64,000 nt of DNA from Methylomonas methanica (GCF_001644035.1 NZ_LUUG01000061.1:1-64000); one strand, 5' to 3'; positions 18,507 through 27,521 are shown, counted from the stretch's first letter. Program-made: numbers and translations. Notes: generated from the letters alone by a model not told the origin.

Positions 18507-19262
18507 TTGACCGACAGCATGGAAGCGACGGGTTTGGAACGCAGCCTGGCTTTTACGCTGAAGTACTGGTGTTTTTGGCAGTCGGCGCAGCATCCCAATC
18601 TCAATAGCTGGCCGGATGGAGAAATATTGCCGTATAACCAGGGCAATGCCGATGTGGGATTTTTACCGGCAATGCAAAGACGTAGATTGTCGCCTTTAGC
18701 CAGAGCCGCCTGCGCTGTGACTTGGCGCTGCCGCAACGAAAACGGCGACATGCCATCGGTATTTTTCTCGAACCACGGCGAAAGCCAATATTATTTCGAG
18801 ATGCTGGAAGATTTGGCAGCGGGCGAACATGTTTCGCCTAGCCGCTTCAGCCAATGCGTGCACAATGCCATAGCCGGCTTGTCCAGTTTCCATAGCTCAA
18901 GTTATCTGCCTTATGTGGCTTTGGCCGACGGCACGGAAGGGCTGTATTCAGTCTTTTTGGAAGCTGGCGGCATGCTGTTGGATGTGCCTCAGGTTTTAGT
19001 GGTCTGGTATGAACAGCCTTTGCCGGAAGTTTACCGATCCTATCTGCCCGGCAGCCAAACCACCTGGGCTTTGGCGATGACGCTAGCGAGGTCTGGCGGA
19101 GCGGGGCGGCAATTGCGACTGACACGCGAGCCGGCGAATGGCCCGGGATTGCCGGAAAATGGGTTGCCGAATTTAGTTCAAGCAGTCATAGGCGGCCAGC
19201 AAAGCGGATCTTGTCGGCTAGATAGGGCTATCTGGTATTGGCGTTTGGACGATGTTTCGTGA
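18507..19262 (+). CDS. ketosynthase-like chain-length factor (ApeC-like)
   Basis: The protein of about 250 residues matches the short ketoacyl-synthase-like family (ketoacyl-synt_2, PF13723) known as chain-length factor in aryl-polyene loci. The family block FSQCVHNAIAGLSSF is present, as is an early RRRLSPLARA segment. No complete Cys-His-His triad is visible, so it probably has no condensing activity and partners a KS. TTG 18507 and ATG 18519 are both possible starts. A divergent paralogue lies at 36386-37135. Confidence 0.8.
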   Translation: MTDSMEATGLERSLAFTLKYWCFWQSAQHPNLNSWPDGEILPYNQGNADVGFLPAMQRRRLSPLARAACAVTWRCRNENGDMPSVFFSNHGESQYYFEMLEDLAAGEHVSPSRFSQCVHNAIAGLSSFHSSSYLPYVALADGTEGLYSVFLEAGGMLLDVPQVLVVWYEQPLPEVYRSYLPGSQTTWALAMTLARSGGAGRQLRLTREPANGPGLPENGLPNLVQAVIGGQQSGSCRLDRAIWYWRLDDVS

Positions 19263-19484
19263 TTTCGATTGCTAGCAGCGTAAGCGATCTGCCGTAACCC
19301 AGGGTATAATCCATACTTGGCGTAGTAATTTATTTGCACAGTTGGCAGAGACGCTTTTGGATTTGGCGTGGCTCCGAAGAAAATACAATATCGACCGATA
19401 CGCGTTCAATCGTACATGTTAAGCATTTGTTACAGAACAAACCTTGTTCGGTTTTAGCGTATCGCAATAGGAAACAAAACCCGT

Positions 19485-19733
19485 ATGAAGACCCAAGAAG
19501 ACGTATTCGCCACCTTAAGACAACTGATGTCGGAAATGTTCGAGCTGGCAGCCGAGGACATTACCTTGGAGGCAAACTTGCGGCAGGATTTGGATATCGA
19601 CAGCATAGACGCGGTGGATTTGATGGTCAGGCTGCGCGAGATTACCGGCAAACGCATCAATCCCGAAGATTTCAAAAACGCCCGTACCATCCAGGATGTG
19701 GTCGATACCGTGTATCGGATCAGCGCTGAATAG
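19485..19733 (+). CDS. acyl carrier protein
   Basis: This 82-residue carrier has the phosphopantetheine Ser in DLDIDSIDAVDL and the acidic four-helix pattern of type II ACPs. It follows a 222-base gap that contains a TATAAT at 19305-19310 without a clear -35, so it may have its own promoter. It is predicted to hold the polyene intermediates made by the KS, KR and DH enzymes. Confidence 0.92.
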   Translation: MKTQEDVFATLRQLMSEMFELAAEDITLEANLRQDLDIDSIDAVDLMVRLREITGKRINPEDFKNARTIQDVVDTVYRISAE

Positions 19734-19738
19734 GCTGG

Positions 19739-20386
19739 ATGTTTAAAGACTTTCTCAACAACCTGATCCCAGCCAAGATCCAGGCAAATCTCGATACAAG
19801 CGTTTGCCCAAAAGCCAAAGCAGAGCCTCGGCAAATCATCCTCAATGTGATTATCGGCGCAGTGACGGTCTGCTATCCCTTTCTGATTTGGTTTTCCGCT
19901 GATTATTTTCAGCCGCGTGCCATGGCCTTGGGGCTCGCCGGCTTATTCTTGCTACGTTACTGGCTGCAAAAGTCCGGCAAATCCGCCGGCGCAGCGGAGT
20001 CTCGGTTGATATTGGCTTGCGCGCTATTCTTGTTGCTTGGCGCATTGGTTAACGATGCCGGTTGGCTGCTGGCTTATCCGGTGTTCGTCAGTCTGCTGTT
20101 TTTTGCGGTGTTTTCCTTTAGCTTGATCCATCCGCCGACAGTGGTGGAACGGCTGGCCAGGCTGGAATATCCGGATCTGCCCGCCCATGGTGTGCTGTAT
20201 ACCCGGAAAGTGACGCTGGTTTGGAGCTGTTTTTTCCTCGGCAACGCGGCGATCTCCTTGCTGACCATTTGCTACGGCGACCGCTGGTTGTGGAGCCTTT
20301 ATAATGGTTGTATATCGTATGTGTTGATGGGTTTGTTGATGGCAGCAGAAATGGCGGTGCGCCGCAAAGTGAAGGCCAGCTTTTGA
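19739..20386 (+). CDS. COG4648-type membrane protein (ApeG-like)
   Basis: The 215-residue inner-membrane protein has about six hydrophobic spans, starting near residue 38 (VIIGAVTVCYPFLIWF). It belongs to the COG4648 family found in aryl-polyene loci next to the ACP and ligase genes. Its role is unknown. It starts six bases after the ACP stop, and its own stop forms TTGA with the next start. A paralogue lies at 31613-32224, in the same position after an ACP. Confidence 0.8.
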   Translation: MFKDFLNNLIPAKIQANLDTSVCPKAKAEPRQIILNVIIGAVTVCYPFLIWFSADYFQPRAMALGLAGLFLLRYWLQKSGKSAGAAESRLILACALFLLLGALVNDAGWLLAYPVFVSLLFFAVFSFSLIHPPTVVERLARLEYPDLPAHGVLYTRKVTLVWSCFFLGNAAISLLTICYGDRWLWSLYNGCISYVLMGLLMAAEMAVRRKVKASF

Positions 20387-20766
20387 GTACAGTAGTGCAG
20401 GGGAGCGAAGCAGGCGTTTTGTTCCCGGAAACGCTAGCCAAACAAATCCAGGCCGACTGCGTGGTGTTGGCCTTGCGCATTCCCAAAGATCTGACTTATT
20501 TCAACGGTCATTTCGATGAAATTGCGGTAGTACCCGGCGTCGTGCAAATCCAATGGGCGGTACATTATGCCCGCCAGTACCTGAGTTTAACCCGCGCCTT
20601 CAGTCATATGGAATCGGTAAAATTTAAGGAGCTGTTGTTGCCTGGCCAAGAGTTGGAGTTGGAATTGCACTATCTGCAACAAACCGGCAAATTGACATTT
20701 TGTTACCGTTCGCCAGCCTGCGAATATAGCTCGGGTAGAATTTATTTTCATGACGACCTTGTTTAA
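20383..20766 (+). CDS. hotdog-fold ACP dehydratase (ApeI-like)
   Basis: This 127-residue protein has the FabA/FabZ-type active-site block FNGHFDEIAVVPGVVQIQW, including the catalytic His and the PGV turn. It would dehydrate 3-hydroxyacyl-ACP to build the conjugated chain. The start is the TTG that overlaps the upstream stop as TTGA; the longer open frame lies inside the membrane-protein gene. It overlaps the glycosyltransferase by 17 bases. Confidence 0.82.
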   Translation: MSTVVQGSEAGVLFPETLAKQIQADCVVLALRIPKDLTYFNGHFDEIAVVPGVVQIQWAVHYARQYLSLTRAFSHMESVKFKELLLPGQELELELHYLQQTGKLTFCYRSPACEYSSGRIYFHDDLV

Positions 20767-21493
20767 GCCCTGCATCCTCATTCCAGTCTACAACCACGAA
20801 AAGCCGCTCCCCCGGATTGTTGAGCGTTTGGCTGCTCGTCAATTACCTTGTCTGTTGCTGGATGATGGTAGCGATGCGTCCTGCGCCGAGGTTATTCGTG
20901 GTTTGGCCGAGCAATATGCCTTGGTACAAACTATCAGGTTTGAGGTAAACCAGGGGAAGGGCGCGGTGGTAAAATCTGGCATCCTAGCTGCCCTGGCGCA
21001 AGGTTATTCGCATGCACTGCAAATCGATGCGGATGGTCAACACGATTTAAACGATCTGGATAAATTCCTCAACGCTGCCGAACAAGCGCCGGAGGCGGTA
21101 GTCATCGGCCGGGCGCTCTTCGATGCATCGATTCCTAAACTGCGCTACTACGCCCGTTATCTGACCCATGTCTGGGTGCATATCAACACTTTGTCTTGGG
21201 CCATTCCCGATTCGATGTGCGGCTACCGGGTTTACCCGCTGGCCTCTACCGCAAAGTTAATCCAAACCATTGCCATGGAAAATCGCATGGGCTTCGATAC
21301 CGAGATTTTGGTCCGGCTATATTGGCAAGGGGTGTCGATCATCTCCATTCCCACCCAAGTGCGCTATCCGCTTGACGGCTTATCACATTTCCGGGCTTGG
21401 GAGGATAATCTGCTGCTAAGTCAGACCCATGCCCGTTTATTTTTCGGCATGTTGTTACGCTGGCCAAAACTGTTGCTGAGGCATTTCCGATGA
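20750..21493 (+). CDS. family 2 glycosyltransferase (ApeJ N-terminal half-like)
   Basis: The 247-residue protein is a GT-A fold family 2 glycosyltransferase. It has CILIPVYNHEK at the N-terminus, LLDDGSDAS, the metal-binding QIDADGQHD and a late MGFDTEILVRLYW block. In E. coli-type APE loci this domain is fused to an acyltransferase; here the two are separate genes overlapping by four bases. It probably attaches a sugar that anchors the polyene in the membrane. Confidence 0.83.
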   Translation: MTTLFKPCILIPVYNHEKPLPRIVERLAARQLPCLLLDDGSDASCAEVIRGLAEQYALVQTIRFEVNQGKGAVVKSGILAALAQGYSHALQIDADGQHDLNDLDKFLNAAEQAPEAVVIGRALFDASIPKLRYYARYLTHVWVHINTLSWAIPDSMCGYRVYPLASTAKLIQTIAMENRMGFDTEILVRLYWQGVSIISIPTQVRYPLDGLSHFRAWEDNLLLSQTHARLFFGMLLRWPKLLLRHFR

Positions 21494-22467
21494 AACCCGC
21501 AAACGCCGCCGCCCGGCATTGGGCCGCCGCGGAGGAAAACAGCCTGCTTTGGGGCATACGGGCGTTGGTATGGGTGTATCGGCTGTTCGGCCGCTGGGTA
21601 TTTCGTTTATTTTTGCGGCCGGTGGTGAGTTACTACTTTATCGCCGGGCGTCTTGCCCGCGAGTCTTCGAGGGACTATTTGCGCCACTTAGCCGGGTTTT
21701 ACCCGGAGTTGGGCATAGGTAGCGGGCTCTGGCAGAGTTACCGGCATTTCTTGAGCTTCGGCGAAACCTTGCTGGATAAAATTGTGGTTTGGACCGGCAA
21801 TATCACGCCGGAACAAGTGGATTTTCCCAATCGCCAGCTGCTGCTGGATTTGATCGACCAAAAGCGCGGCGCCATGCTGCTGTCCGGCCACATCGGCAAT
21901 CTGGAAATCTGTCAGGCCATCGCCACGGTGCGCGGCCACATCCATCTCAACATCTTGGTGCATACCAAGCATGCCGAGAAGTTTAACCGCCTGCTCGGCA
22001 GCCGTGGCAGCGCCACCATCCAGCTGATTCAAGTCACTGAGTTAAGTCCGGCGATAGCAATTACCTTGCAGGAAAAGATCGAGCGCGGCGAGTTTTTGGT
22101 GATGGTGGGCGATAGGGTGCCGGTGCAGGGCAGCCGCACCGTGTCGGCGAGTTTCCTGGGAGAGGACGCCGAATTTCCGCAAGGCCCGTATCTGTTAGCT
22201 TCGTTGTTACGTTGTCCGGTTTTCACCCTGTTCTGCTTTCCGGTAGACGGACGATTCAAAATTCATCTCGAGCCATTTGCCGCGAATATCCGCATCCCGC
22301 GTGGAGGCCCGCAACGTAGTCACGCCTTGGCTGCCCTGGCAAGACAATATGCCGAGCGACTGGAAGGCTATTGCCGGATTGCGCCTCTGCAATGGTTTAA
22401 TTTTTACCCGTATTGGGGCCGGCCGGCTGCAAACGATAAAGCCCCGATTGCTGCCGAGGACAAGTGA
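21490..22467 (+). CDS. LpxL/HtrB-like lysophospholipid acyltransferase
   Basis: The 325-residue protein has the H-x4-E acyltransferase signature in LLSGHIGNLEICQ and a hydrophobic N-terminal segment (WGIRALVWVYRLFG). VMVGDRVPVQG is a second conserved block. It would transfer an acyl chain to the glycosylated polyene in the inner membrane. It overlaps both neighbours by four bases. Confidence 0.83.
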   Translation: MKPANAAARHWAAAEENSLLWGIRALVWVYRLFGRWVFRLFLRPVVSYYFIAGRLARESSRDYLRHLAGFYPELGIGSGLWQSYRHFLSFGETLLDKIVVWTGNITPEQVDFPNRQLLLDLIDQKRGAMLLSGHIGNLEICQAIATVRGHIHLNILVHTKHAEKFNRLLGSRGSATIQLIQVTELSPAIAITLQEKIERGEFLVMVGDRVPVQGSRTVSASFLGEDAEFPQGPYLLASLLRCPVFTLFCFPVDGRFKIHLEPFAANIRIPRGGPQRSHALAALARQYAERLEGYCRIAPLQWFNFYPYWGRPAANDKAPIAAEDK

Positions 22468-22886
22468 CTATGCTACGCGCCGAAGTCGAAATGACCGTAC
22501 CTTTTCATGACATCGATCTATTGAATATTGCCTGGCACGGCCACTATTGCAAATACATCGAGATCGCCCGCTGCGCGATGCTGGACAAAATCGGCTACGG
22601 TTATATGGCGATGAAGGAGACAGGCTACGTATGGCCGATCGTGGATTTGCAATTACGGTATGTGCGCCCGGCACAGTTTGAACAGCGGATTAGGGTATCG
22701 GCGGAGTTGGTGGAGTGGGAATACCGGATGAAGATTAAATACCTGGTCGCGGATGCCGAAACCGGCGAAGTATTGGCCAAGGGGCATACCATCCAGGCCG
22801 CTGTTGATGCGGTGAGCCGCGAAATGTGTTTCGCCTCGCCGGCCGTGTTTCTGGAAAAACTCGGGATTAAAATCGATTCGCCCTAG
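22464..22886 (+). CDS. 4HBT-type acyl-CoA/ACP thioesterase (ApeK-like)
   Basis: This hotdog thioesterase of about 140 residues has VPFHDIDLLNIAWHGHYCKYIEIAR, the 4-hydroxybenzoyl-CoA thioesterase pattern with the catalytic Asp and the following HxxY. The GTG at 22464 overlaps the previous stop; the ATG two codons later is equally possible. It closes the tightly overlapping run of genes that begins at 19485, and it may release finished or mis-extended chains. Confidence 0.82.
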   Translation: MTMLRAEVEMTVPFHDIDLLNIAWHGHYCKYIEIARCAMLDKIGYGYMAMKETGYVWPIVDLQLRYVRPAQFEQRIRVSAELVEWEYRMKIKYLVADAETGEVLAKGHTIQAAVDAVSREMCFASPAVFLEKLGIKIDSP

Positions 22887-23007
22887 TGCTGTCTGTTCAG
22901 TTTGTTTTTAGGGCTTTCCCGGCTGTACTATCTGTTTTTACCGTCGCGGCGCTGCATTTTGCCTGGCGTCAGCATGTTCTTAACCTTTTGCTAGAGGGAT
23001 TTTGACT

Positions 23008-23574
23008 ATGTTTAGAAAAAACTACATTTTTATGCTGCTGTGCCTGGCTGTGTTGGCGGTTGGGTGTAAAAAAGAGCTTAAACCCGGCGAAGGCGCGGCA
23101 GCGGTGGTCCAGCCCGCTCAGGTTTACTATACGCAGTTCAGTCTGTTCCAAGAGCAGAATCGGTTCCGCACCACCAATTATCGTAAGGGCCAGTTGATTC
23201 CGATCAATACGCCGGTCGCATTGCTATCTCTGAATTCCGACGACGCGGTGCTTAGAGTGGAGCCTAGCGGCCAATTGATCACCATCGAAAACGTGCAGAA
23301 GTTTACCAAGGACGACATGCCGATTGCCTTCAGTAAAATCGCCGGGACCAGCAAAGTTGATCTCAATCAATTTACCGCCGTCGAACGCGAAAGCATCCTG
23401 GCGGGGCAAGTCAAGAAAGATATGAGTAAAAAAGCCGTGCTGGCGGCCATCGGCTACCCGCCGCAGCATGTGACGCCCTCGCTGGATAGCGACGACTGGA
23501 CTTACTGGTCTAACCTGTTCAACCGCTTTGTGGTGAAATTTAAAAACGGCAAGGTCGACAGTATTGTCGAATAA
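23008..23574 (+). CDS. OmlA/BamE-like lipoprotein 1
   Basis: This is a predicted lipoprotein of about 188 residues. Its signal peptide ends in the lipobox LAVGC at about residues 15-19. The C-terminal ~70 residues (SILAGQVKKDMSKKAVLAAIGYPP to a final FKNGKV strand) resemble the SmpA/OmlA (BamE) fold. The ATG at 23008 has AGAGGGA eight bases upstream. The function is unknown. A second BamE-like lipoprotein ends the other polyene arm at 37229. Confidence 0.75.
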   Translation: MFRKNYIFMLLCLAVLAVGCKKELKPGEGAAAVVQPAQVYYTQFSLFQEQNRFRTTNYRKGQLIPINTPVALLSLNSDDAVLRVEPSGQLITIENVQKFTKDDMPIAFSKIAGTSKVDLNQFTAVERESILAGQVKKDMSKKAVLAAIGYPPQHVTPSLDSDDWTYWSNLFNRFVVKFKNGKVDSIVE

Positions 23575-23591
23575 ACACGGGTAATCTTCCG

Positions 23592-23628
23592 TCGCTGGAA
23601 CCGCTGATAGTTGTCGCTGTTCCAGCGA
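23592..23628. terminator. bidirectional terminator hairpin
   Basis: TCGCTGGAAC (23592-23601) pairs perfectly with GTTCCAGCGA (23619-23628) across a 17-base loop and is followed by TTAAAAA. It lies between two convergent genes and could serve both. Confidence 0.6.
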
Positions 23629-23651
23629 TTAAAAACTCATACTCTGCAAGT

Positions 23652-24029
23652 TTATTCGAACCCGAACCCCGCCTGTTTCCAGGCTTTGGTGCCGCCTTCC
23701 AGATTGCTTAAATGCTCGTAACCCAGTTCGTGTAGCGTTTTGGCTGCGGCATTACCCATCGGCCCGCCCTCACAGTACAGATAAATCGGGGTAGATTTAT
23801 CCTTGGGCAGTTTATCCAGATATTTTTCTACGTTGTTGTAAGGGATAAACGCATCGGTGCCTTTGATATGCCGCTGCTCTGGCGTATGCACGTCCACCAG
23901 AAAAATATCCTGTTTTTGCATCAGTTGGTTTAATTCCGGCGCGGCAATAACTTGCAAATAATCGGGCGCTTGATAGGAGCAGGCGCTCAGAAAGAACAGC
24001 AAAGCGGTGATGGAATAGTATTTTTTCAT
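23652..24029 (-). CDS. rhodanese-domain lipoprotein
   Basis: The protein of about 125 residues starts with a lipoprotein signal (ALLFFLSACS) and carries a single rhodanese domain. LVDVHTPEQRHIKG is the typical N-terminal block, and the active-site Cys lies in YLYCEGGPMGNAA. It is probably periplasmic and handles sulfane sulfur or acts as a thiol exchanger. The ATG at 24029 has GGAG upstream; the open frame extends seven codons further. Confidence 0.85.
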   Translation of the reverse strand: MKKYYSITALLFFLSACSYQAPDYLQVIAAPELNQLMQKQDIFLVDVHTPEQRHIKGTDAFIPYNNVEKYLDKLPKDKSTPIYLYCEGGPMGNAAAKTLHELGYEHLSNLEGGTKAWKQAGFGFE

Positions 24030-24082
24030 GGCTGATAGCTCCGCAGTCAAGATTTGTTTAATAAACAGGATTGTTCCTGAAC

Positions 24083-24907
24083 TTAGTCGGAACCATCCAG
24101 ACTTTCGCCCAGTGTTACGGTGCGTAACCTTGCGGCGTTAATGGCCTTCAACAAGGGCGGCAACACTTCCAGAATGACCGGCTGGCCGCTTTCAGTAACA
24201 GCGACGTTACTGTCATGCAACAGCAGGACGTCTCCGGCCTTTAGGTCTTTCAATAATTTCGCCAATACGACCTGCGAATTGCCCTCGATAGTGTCGAAGC
24301 CGCGTCGGGTCCAACTCGCCAATTGCAGACCCAAACGCTTGAGTACCGGGTCCAGCAAAGGATTACGCAAACCCACCGGCGGCCGGAAAAATCGCGGACG
24401 AATGCCGGTCACCTTAGTCAGAGCATCCTGGGCCGCGTTTAGTTCGGCCATCCAGCCATTTAGCAATAGAAACGGCAAATGGTATTTGTGGTACATGCTG
24501 TGATTTTCCACGGCGTGCCCGCGTTTCACGATGTTCCGGCACAGGTCCGGGTAGCGCTGAGCTTTATCGGCAATGCAAAAAAATGTCGCCTTGGCGTGGT
24601 AATGATCCAATATATCGAGGACGGCGGGTGTGATGTCGGGATCAGGGCCGTCGTCAATCGTGATGGCAATTTCGCCCCGCGCGGCGGAAGCTGGCGGTAA
24701 CGAAGTCCAGTTCGACCCCACCCAGGAACAGCGCGGCCAAAGCCCGGCAAAGGTTAAAACCAAATGGTCGGTAATCAGGAGTGCCAAGGCCCAAGGCCAA
24801 ATGCTAGGTTGAATGACCATTGCCAGCGGAGCAGCCATAGTTATTGCAAATGAAACCTTCATTAATGGCGTAGGCTGCCAGTTGCGGTAAGCGGAAAAAT
24901 TCATCAT
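24083..24907 (-). CDS. polysaccharide deacetylase family protein
   Basis: The 274-residue NodB-homology protein has two N-terminal hydrophobic spans (about 17-55) and then the metal-dependent deacetylase motifs: ITIDDGPDPD, the zinc site HSMYH, RFFRPPVG and LLLHDSN. It should remove acetyl groups from an amino-sugar, with the active site probably on the periplasmic side. It overlaps the flavoprotein gene upstream by four bases (ATGA), so the two are one operon. Confidence 0.87.
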   Translation of the reverse strand: MMNFSAYRNWQPTPLMKVSFAITMAAPLAMVIQPSIWPWALALLITDHLVLTFAGLWPRCSWVGSNWTSLPPASAARGEIAITIDDGPDPDITPAVLDILDHYHAKATFFCIADKAQRYPDLCRNIVKRGHAVENHSMYHKYHLPFLLLNGWMAELNAAQDALTKVTGIRPRFFRPPVGLRNPLLDPVLKRLGLQLASWTRRGFDTIEGNSQVVLAKLLKDLKAGDVLLLHDSNVAVTESGQPVILEVLPPLLKAINAARLRTVTLGESLDGSD

Positions 24908-26022
24908 GAAAGCGATTGCGGGTTAAGCCGGTAAGCGTCGCCGGTGCCGAGCAGGGCGGCGATCAGGTTTTTCTGCACTTCCGAACTGCCGGAAAACAAG
25001 CGGCCGGCCATGGCATCCTGCACCAATTGCGCCATTATGCTTCCCGATTCGAGACCCGCCGCGCCCATGATCTGCACCGCATCTAGGCTGGATTGCAAGA
25101 AGGCTTCGGCCGCATAAAGCTTGGTTTGCGCTGAAGCCATTGTCAGGCGTTGGCCTGCGTCGCACAATCGCGCGCATTCGCCTAACCATAAATCGACAGT
25201 GTCCAGCCGCAACTTCATATCCGCAATCCTGTGGCCAATAGCCTGATGCTTGCCCAAATGTACGCCGCCGGAGCGCCGGTCCCGGCTGTAACGCACCACT
25301 TCCGCCAATTGCCAGTCCATAATCCCGGCGATGCCGGCAAACACGAAGGCGCGCTCGTATTCCAGCGCTTTTTGGATCATCTGCGTGCCCGCGCCGACTT
25401 TACCCAACAGGCGCTCAGCATCGAGCCGGCAATCTTTCAAGTTTACGCTGCCGGTAGCGCTGCCCCGGCAAGCGTCCAACGCCCCGTCATTGCAGAAATT
25501 ACACCCGTCATCGTCGCGGGAAACCAGGAACGCCGAAATCTTGCCGTCCAGCTTCGCGTAAACCACCAGCCAATCAGCCAAGGGCACATTGCTGATGTAG
25601 CGTTTTTCGCCGTTCAAAACATACTCGCTGCCACTAAGTTCCGCGCGAGTGGTCATCGCCTGCACGTCGGAGCCGCAGGATGGCTCGGTGATGGCGTGGC
25701 CGCCCAGCCATTTCCCGCTCAACAGTGAAGGCAAATATGTTTCCTGTTGCAACGCTGTGCCATACAACAGAATAGGGAAGACCGAGCCCCACAGATGGGC
25801 GTTGATCGCCAGCATCAGGCCGGGATCGCGGCAGGCTTCTCCGAGCCGGCGATGGCTTTTGACCAACGCAGCAAAGTCGTCGCCAAAACCGCCGATGGTT
25901 GTGGGGATGGCATGACGGAACACACCCAGCTCGGCAACGGCACGCAAGCGGGATCGGATTTGGGTTTGGTTCGGTGGGCCTGCGTAAGCAGGTATTCCGG
26001 AAAAGTCAGTGCTCATAGTCAT
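24904..26022 (-). CDS. acyl-CoA dehydrogenase-fold flavoprotein, PigA/PltE-like
   Basis: This 372-residue protein has the acyl-CoA dehydrogenase fold. By eye it matches the L-prolyl-carrier-protein dehydrogenases (PigA, RedW, PltE) better than beta-oxidation enzymes: NAHLWGSVFPI, AITEPSCGSDVQAM, LNGEKRYISNVPLADW and FSGSSEVQKNLI follow PigA blocks in order. Those enzymes oxidise prolyl-S-carrier to pyrrolyl-S-carrier. The nearby adenylating enzyme and carrier protein fit that role. The alternative is a dehydrogenase for the polyene or a fatty acid. The comparison is from memory and no alignment was run. Confidence 0.72.
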   Translation of the reverse strand: MTMSTDFSGIPAYAGPPNQTQIRSRLRAVAELGVFRHAIPTTIGGFGDDFAALVKSHRRLGEACRDPGLMLAINAHLWGSVFPILLYGTALQQETYLPSLLSGKWLGGHAITEPSCGSDVQAMTTRAELSGSEYVLNGEKRYISNVPLADWLVVYAKLDGKISAFLVSRDDDGCNFCNDGALDACRGSATGSVNLKDCRLDAERLLGKVGAGTQMIQKALEYERAFVFAGIAGIMDWQLAEVVRYSRDRRSGGVHLGKHQAIGHRIADMKLRLDTVDLWLGECARLCDAGQRLTMASAQTKLYAAEAFLQSSLDAVQIMGAAGLESGSIMAQLVQDAMAGRLFSGSSEVQKNLIAALLGTGDAYRLNPQSLS

Positions 26023-26063
26023 TGAGGTTTTACACAGGCGAAAAGATTTACCCCTTATTGTAT

Positions 26064-26113
26064 CGTTCCCACGCTCCAGCGTGGGAATGCCGCCCCAGAC
26101 GCTCCAGCGTCAC
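26064..26113. repeat. REP pair flanking RAYT, left
   Basis: CCCACGCTCCAGCGTGGG and GACGCTCCAGCGTC form two adjacent palindromes just beyond the transposase stop. They are the inverted counterpart of the right-hand pair at 26665-26713. Confidence 0.85.
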
Positions 26114-26115
26114 GA

Positions 26116-26646
26116 TTACCAGACGTCAATCTCAATCAAACCATCCAGTCCCGCATAGTTCGAAGCACTGGAATAACGCCAATGCTCCGGCAAACTCACA
26201 TACCCTCGCTTCACCGGATTGGCATGAATATAATCCAACTTCTCCCGCATCATCCTGTCGTTAAGAATCAACTCCGCATGCACACCTTCCTGCCAGAACT
26301 GGAACTCCCGATCATGCTTGTGTGCGCATTTGGCAAACCGTAAGCGCTCCAGCAAGCGTTCGGCTTGTTTGGCCTGCAAGTGGTCGATGATCCGCCGTGC
26401 GGTAAAGGCTTTAAAGCTGGCAACGCATTTATCCAGCGCGGTATTTCGCGCGATGAAATGCAGATGGTTTTCCAGAATTACGTAACCATATAGCTCTAAA
26501 CCTGCCTGTTGCCTTTGATATTGCCAGCAATCGAGCAGGATTTGCACGGTATCTGGCCGAGTAAAGACTGGCAGCCATTCCACCACTGTACAGGTCATGA
26601 AATGTGCTTGCTGGGGTTCAGTGATGATGTAACGGCTTCGGCCCAT
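26116..26646 (-). CDS. REP-associated tyrosine transposase (RAYT)
   Basis: The 176-residue protein belongs to the Y1 (IS200-like) transposase family tied to REP sequences. It opens with GRSRYIITEPQQAHFMTCTV, has the HUH-type metal motif as ENHLHFIA, and ends with the YIHANPVKRGYV and HWRYSSASNY blocks typical of RAYTs. It cuts and joins single-stranded REP DNA and is thought to spread REPs. REP pairs in opposite orientation flank it, and a third cluster lies at 28984-29103. Confidence 0.93.
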   Translation of the reverse strand: MGRSRYIITEPQQAHFMTCTVVEWLPVFTRPDTVQILLDCWQYQRQQAGLELYGYVILENHLHFIARNTALDKCVASFKAFTARRIIDHLQAKQAERLLERLRFAKCAHKHDREFQFWQEGVHAELILNDRMMREKLDYIHANPVKRGYVSLPEHWRYSSASNYAGLDGLIEIDVW

Positions 26647-26664
26647 TGGCTGGCTGTTTGTTCA

Positions 26665-26713
26665 GGACGCTGGAGCGTCTGGGGCTGCGTTCCCACGCGG
26701 AGCGTGGGAACGA
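26665..26713. repeat. REP pair flanking RAYT, right
   Basis: GACGCTGGAGCGTC and CCCACGCGGAGCGTGGG mirror the left-hand pair, so transposase and REPs form one symmetric unit of about 650 bases. Confidence 0.85.
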
Positions 26714-26721
26714 TATGATTT

Positions 26722-27156
26722 TTACTCCCACTGCATGTGGTAAGTCTTGCTGTCTTCATCCACTACTCTGAAACCAATACGATCGTACAGGCGTTTTGCT
26801 GGGTTGATCTTAATGACTTTTAGTATCAATTTCTTGTTCAGACTTCTTGCTCGGAAAGCCTCTTGTATAAGCAAAGCGGAACCCACTCCAAGTCTTTGAA
26901 ATTCCGGGCGCAGGAATAGGGTGCGGATCCAATGACTTTGTTCGCTCTCTTCCACATAGATTGCGCCGGCATGCTCCCCAGAAATACAAATTAGTTTAAA
27001 GTTCTTAACCGGTAGGGCTGCCCAGAAGCCGGTATATTGGAATTCCTCGTCCCACCCCCAGGCCCACTCAATGTAATCACGCATCGAGAGTTTGAAGGTT
27101 TCAAAGATGAAATCCTGGTCTTGCTCGGATGCGTCGATGAGAGAGAAGGTGATCAT
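26722..27156 (-). CDS. GNAT-family N-acetyltransferase
   Basis: This protein of about 144 residues has the acetyl-CoA-binding block RTLFLRPEFQRLGVGSALL and a final YDRIGFRVVDED segment. The ATG at 27156 (MITFSLID) is preferred because the 15 residues upstream of it do not resemble the family. The substrate is unknown. It lies beside the RAYT unit and may be part of a small inserted block. Confidence 0.83.
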   Translation of the reverse strand: MITFSLIDASEQDQDFIFETFKLSMRDYIEWAWGWDEEFQYTGFWAALPVKNFKLICISGEHAGAIYVEESEQSHWIRTLFLRPEFQRLGVGSALLIQEAFRARSLNKKLILKVIKINPAKRLYDRIGFRVVDEDSKTYHMQWE

Positions 27157-27245
27157 AAAACGGATTAGATGATTCAAAACTTGTCTGTTATCGCCAGTCA
27201 CTACCGGTGTTTTTCTCAGCTATCAATACGACAACTGCATATCGA

Positions 27246-27491
27246 TCATGCTGGTAACAGAAGTTTAAAATTCCCTGAGACAAATAAAGCGCTGGTGATG
27301 CCGATGGCGGCGGCTAGCAAATACAAAGCCCAACGTAGTTTGAGCCATAGGCCGACTGCCACGAAACAAGGAGCTGATACACTCAGAATCAAACCTAACC
27401 AATGCCTCGATTCCAGGAAATATAGTACCCATTCCGCTGTCACGTAAATGGCTAATATTCCGCCTACTAGGATCGTTAACAACTCGTACAT
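27246..27491 (-). CDS. small membrane protein
   Basis: The 81-residue protein is almost entirely hydrophobic with three likely membrane spans (about 5-26, 32-50 and 54-72). I do not recognise a family. It lies 30 bases after the adenylating-enzyme gene on the same strand and may be its last operon member. Confidence 0.55.
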   Translation of the reverse strand: MYELLTILVGGILAIYVTAEWVLYFLESRHWLGLILSVSAPCFVAVGLWLKLRWALYLLAAAIGITSALFVSGNFKLLLPA

Positions 27492-27521
27492 ACGCGGCTG
27501 CCTATATTTGGTTTTCCGAGA

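Noticed and set aside
17501-18751. 416-codon minus-strand frame across the ketosynthase gene
   Set aside because: Despite its length it is a mirror of a GC-rich coding gene with full catalytic motifs on the plus strand; its own translation resembles no family.
24904-26022. Beta-oxidation acyl-CoA dehydrogenase as the primary call
   Set aside because: General family membership is certain, but the blocks follow PigA/PltE more closely and no beta-oxidation genes are nearby; kept only as the alternative.
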